A DNA stretch of 64,000 nt from Rickettsiales bacterium. Its GTDB lineage: Bacteria; Pseudomonadota; Alphaproteobacteria; UBA8366. Below the pieces are notes generated by a model. That model did no database searches and had not been told where the DNA came from. It saw only the letters and a list, made by a program, of their open reading frames with translations. Position numbers and translations under genes: made by a program. How positions within the stretch are numbered: the stretch's first letter is position 1; every line of letters starts with the position of its first letter. Location of the stretch: positions 1 through 64,000 of the forward strand of contig PBOZ01000073.1 of NCBI GenBank assembly GCA_002724555.1. The letters run 5' to 3'. Positions 63,433-64,000 of the stretch are shown here, piece by piece.

Positions 63433-64000
63433 TCACTTAATTGGCTCTGCTCCTGTCGTGGTGAAGAGATCTGGTGGGTCAGCGTCTAAAGCGTCGGTGA
63501 GGTCATCAACACCGATACCTATAAGCCTGTATTTACAGCCGGTAGCTTCGCGTTCCAGCAGCCATTTGGCAGCTCGAAAGATGATTTCCATCTTCTGCGT
63601 CGGACTGGAGAGGCGTCGACTTCTCGTGATCAACCGAAAGTCTGATTGCTTTAGCTTGATAGTAACGCCATGCCCTGCCAGTTCTTTATTTTTAAGGCGT
63701 TGGGAAACTCTATGGCAAAGCGGAAAAATTCTCTCTACTAGTGCGTTAAAATCGCTAATGTCGCTTTCGAATGTGGTTTCGGCGGAAATGCTCTTAGTCT
63801 GGTTATTAGATTCAACCTTTCGCGTGTCCCTACCGCGCGAGAAATGATAAAGTCGGGAGCCAATTACACCATATTTGATGGCGAGTTCTCGTTCTTCTAT
63901 TTGTTGCAGTTGGCCGATCTTTGTTATGCCGTCGCGACGCAACTTTCCGGTTAAAGAATTTCCAACGCCCCAAAGCATACTGACTGGCTTGTCGGCGAGA
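63433..64000 (-). CDS. dinB: DNA polymerase IV (DinB), C-terminal part
   Basis: Y-family translesion polymerase, truncated at the right edge; 188 residues are visible. The visible part starts with LADKPVSMLWGVG at the edge of the fingers/thumb, then the thumb helix-hairpin-helix region (LRRDGITKIGQL) and the little finger domain (ISAETTFESDI, VTIKLKQSDFRLITRSRRL). The C-terminus is short. No beta-clamp-binding motif (QL(S/D)LF type) is obvious at the very end. The reading frame is open to base 64000. Confidence 0.92.
   Translation of the reverse strand, partial: LADKPVSMLWGVGNSLTGKLRRDGITKIGQLQQIEERELAIKYGVIGSRLYHFSRGRDTRKVESNNQTKSISAETTFESDISDFNALVERIFPLCHRVSQRLKNKELAGHGVTIKLKQSDFRLITRSRRLSSPTQKMEIIFRAAKWLLEREATGCKYRLIGIGVDDLTDALDADPPDLFTTTGAEPIK

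Noticed and set aside
1-64000. tRNA or rRNA genes, insertion sequences, phage genes and CRISPR arrays
   Set aside because: I looked in the gaps for GTTCGA-type T-loops, terminal inverted repeats, transposase motifs and regularly spaced repeats and found none. A dedicated search would be more sensitive.

Overview
This 64-kb window is chromosomal DNA of an alphaproteobacterium of moderate GC content. The evidence is gene content and order: rpsF-rpsR-DUF2232-rplI-dnaB-alr-mlaE-mlaF-radA-cvpA-purF, fabD-fabG-acpP-fabF-mltG, pepA/lptF/lptG-lptD-surA-pdxA-rsmA, purM-purN with a short aa3-oxidase subunit IV gene, DUF2066-PgsA-PerM-HdaA-ppk-ppx-rnd-aspS, and an EipB (DUF1849) protein. A Rhodospirillales-like relative is plausible, but that is inference from synteny. 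I see no rRNA, tRNA, transposase, integrase or CRISPR array.

Layout. 1-6211: the end of der, an EmrA-like adaptor with an MFS pump, a mostly empty 0.6-kb gap, and a pair of acyl-CoA dehydrogenases with complementary missing motifs. 6212-17240 (minus): two long tightly packed transcription units for ribosomal proteins S6, S18 and L9, then after a good intrinsic terminator DnaB, alanine racemase, Mla lipid transport, RadA, CvpA and PurF. 17489-24293 (plus, with one minus SDR): core fatty acid synthesis, MltG, YicC and guanylate kinase. 24268-37202 (minus): RsmA, PdxA, SurA, LptD, LptG and LptF, the outer-membrane LPS assembly block, split between lptG and lptF by a plus-strand four-gene cassette at 31161-36078. 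37391-43797: pepA, holC, an ABC-F protein, ndk, and purM-purN-cox subunit IV. 43890-47362: DUF2066, a CDP-alcohol phosphatidyltransferase, a PerM transporter and HdaA. 47387-50416: an accessory stretch with an SDR, a 0.7-kb gap, a lone DppB-type permease and SixA. 50550-64000: ppk, ppx, rnd, slyX, an EmrB-type MFS, a CaiB-type CoA-transferase, aspS, a GGDEF protein, a 2-hydroxyacid dehydrogenase, EipB and the end of dinB.

The most interesting element is the cassette at 31161-36078: a UbiA-family enzyme resembling decaprenyl-phosphate phosphoribosyltransferase (Rv3806c), a clear DprE1-like FAD oxidase, a DprE2-like reductase and a large polytopic membrane protein. Together these predict synthesis of polyprenyl-phospho-D-arabinofuranose, the arabinosyl donor best known from mycobacteria, plus a candidate membrane glycosyltransferase to use it. 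It lies inside the LPS export locus, which suggests a D-arabinofuranose decoration of an envelope glycan or protein. Two smaller points stand out: an in-frame stop codon five codons after the apparent native start of pepA, and a 44-codon cytochrome oxidase subunit IV gene downstream of purN.
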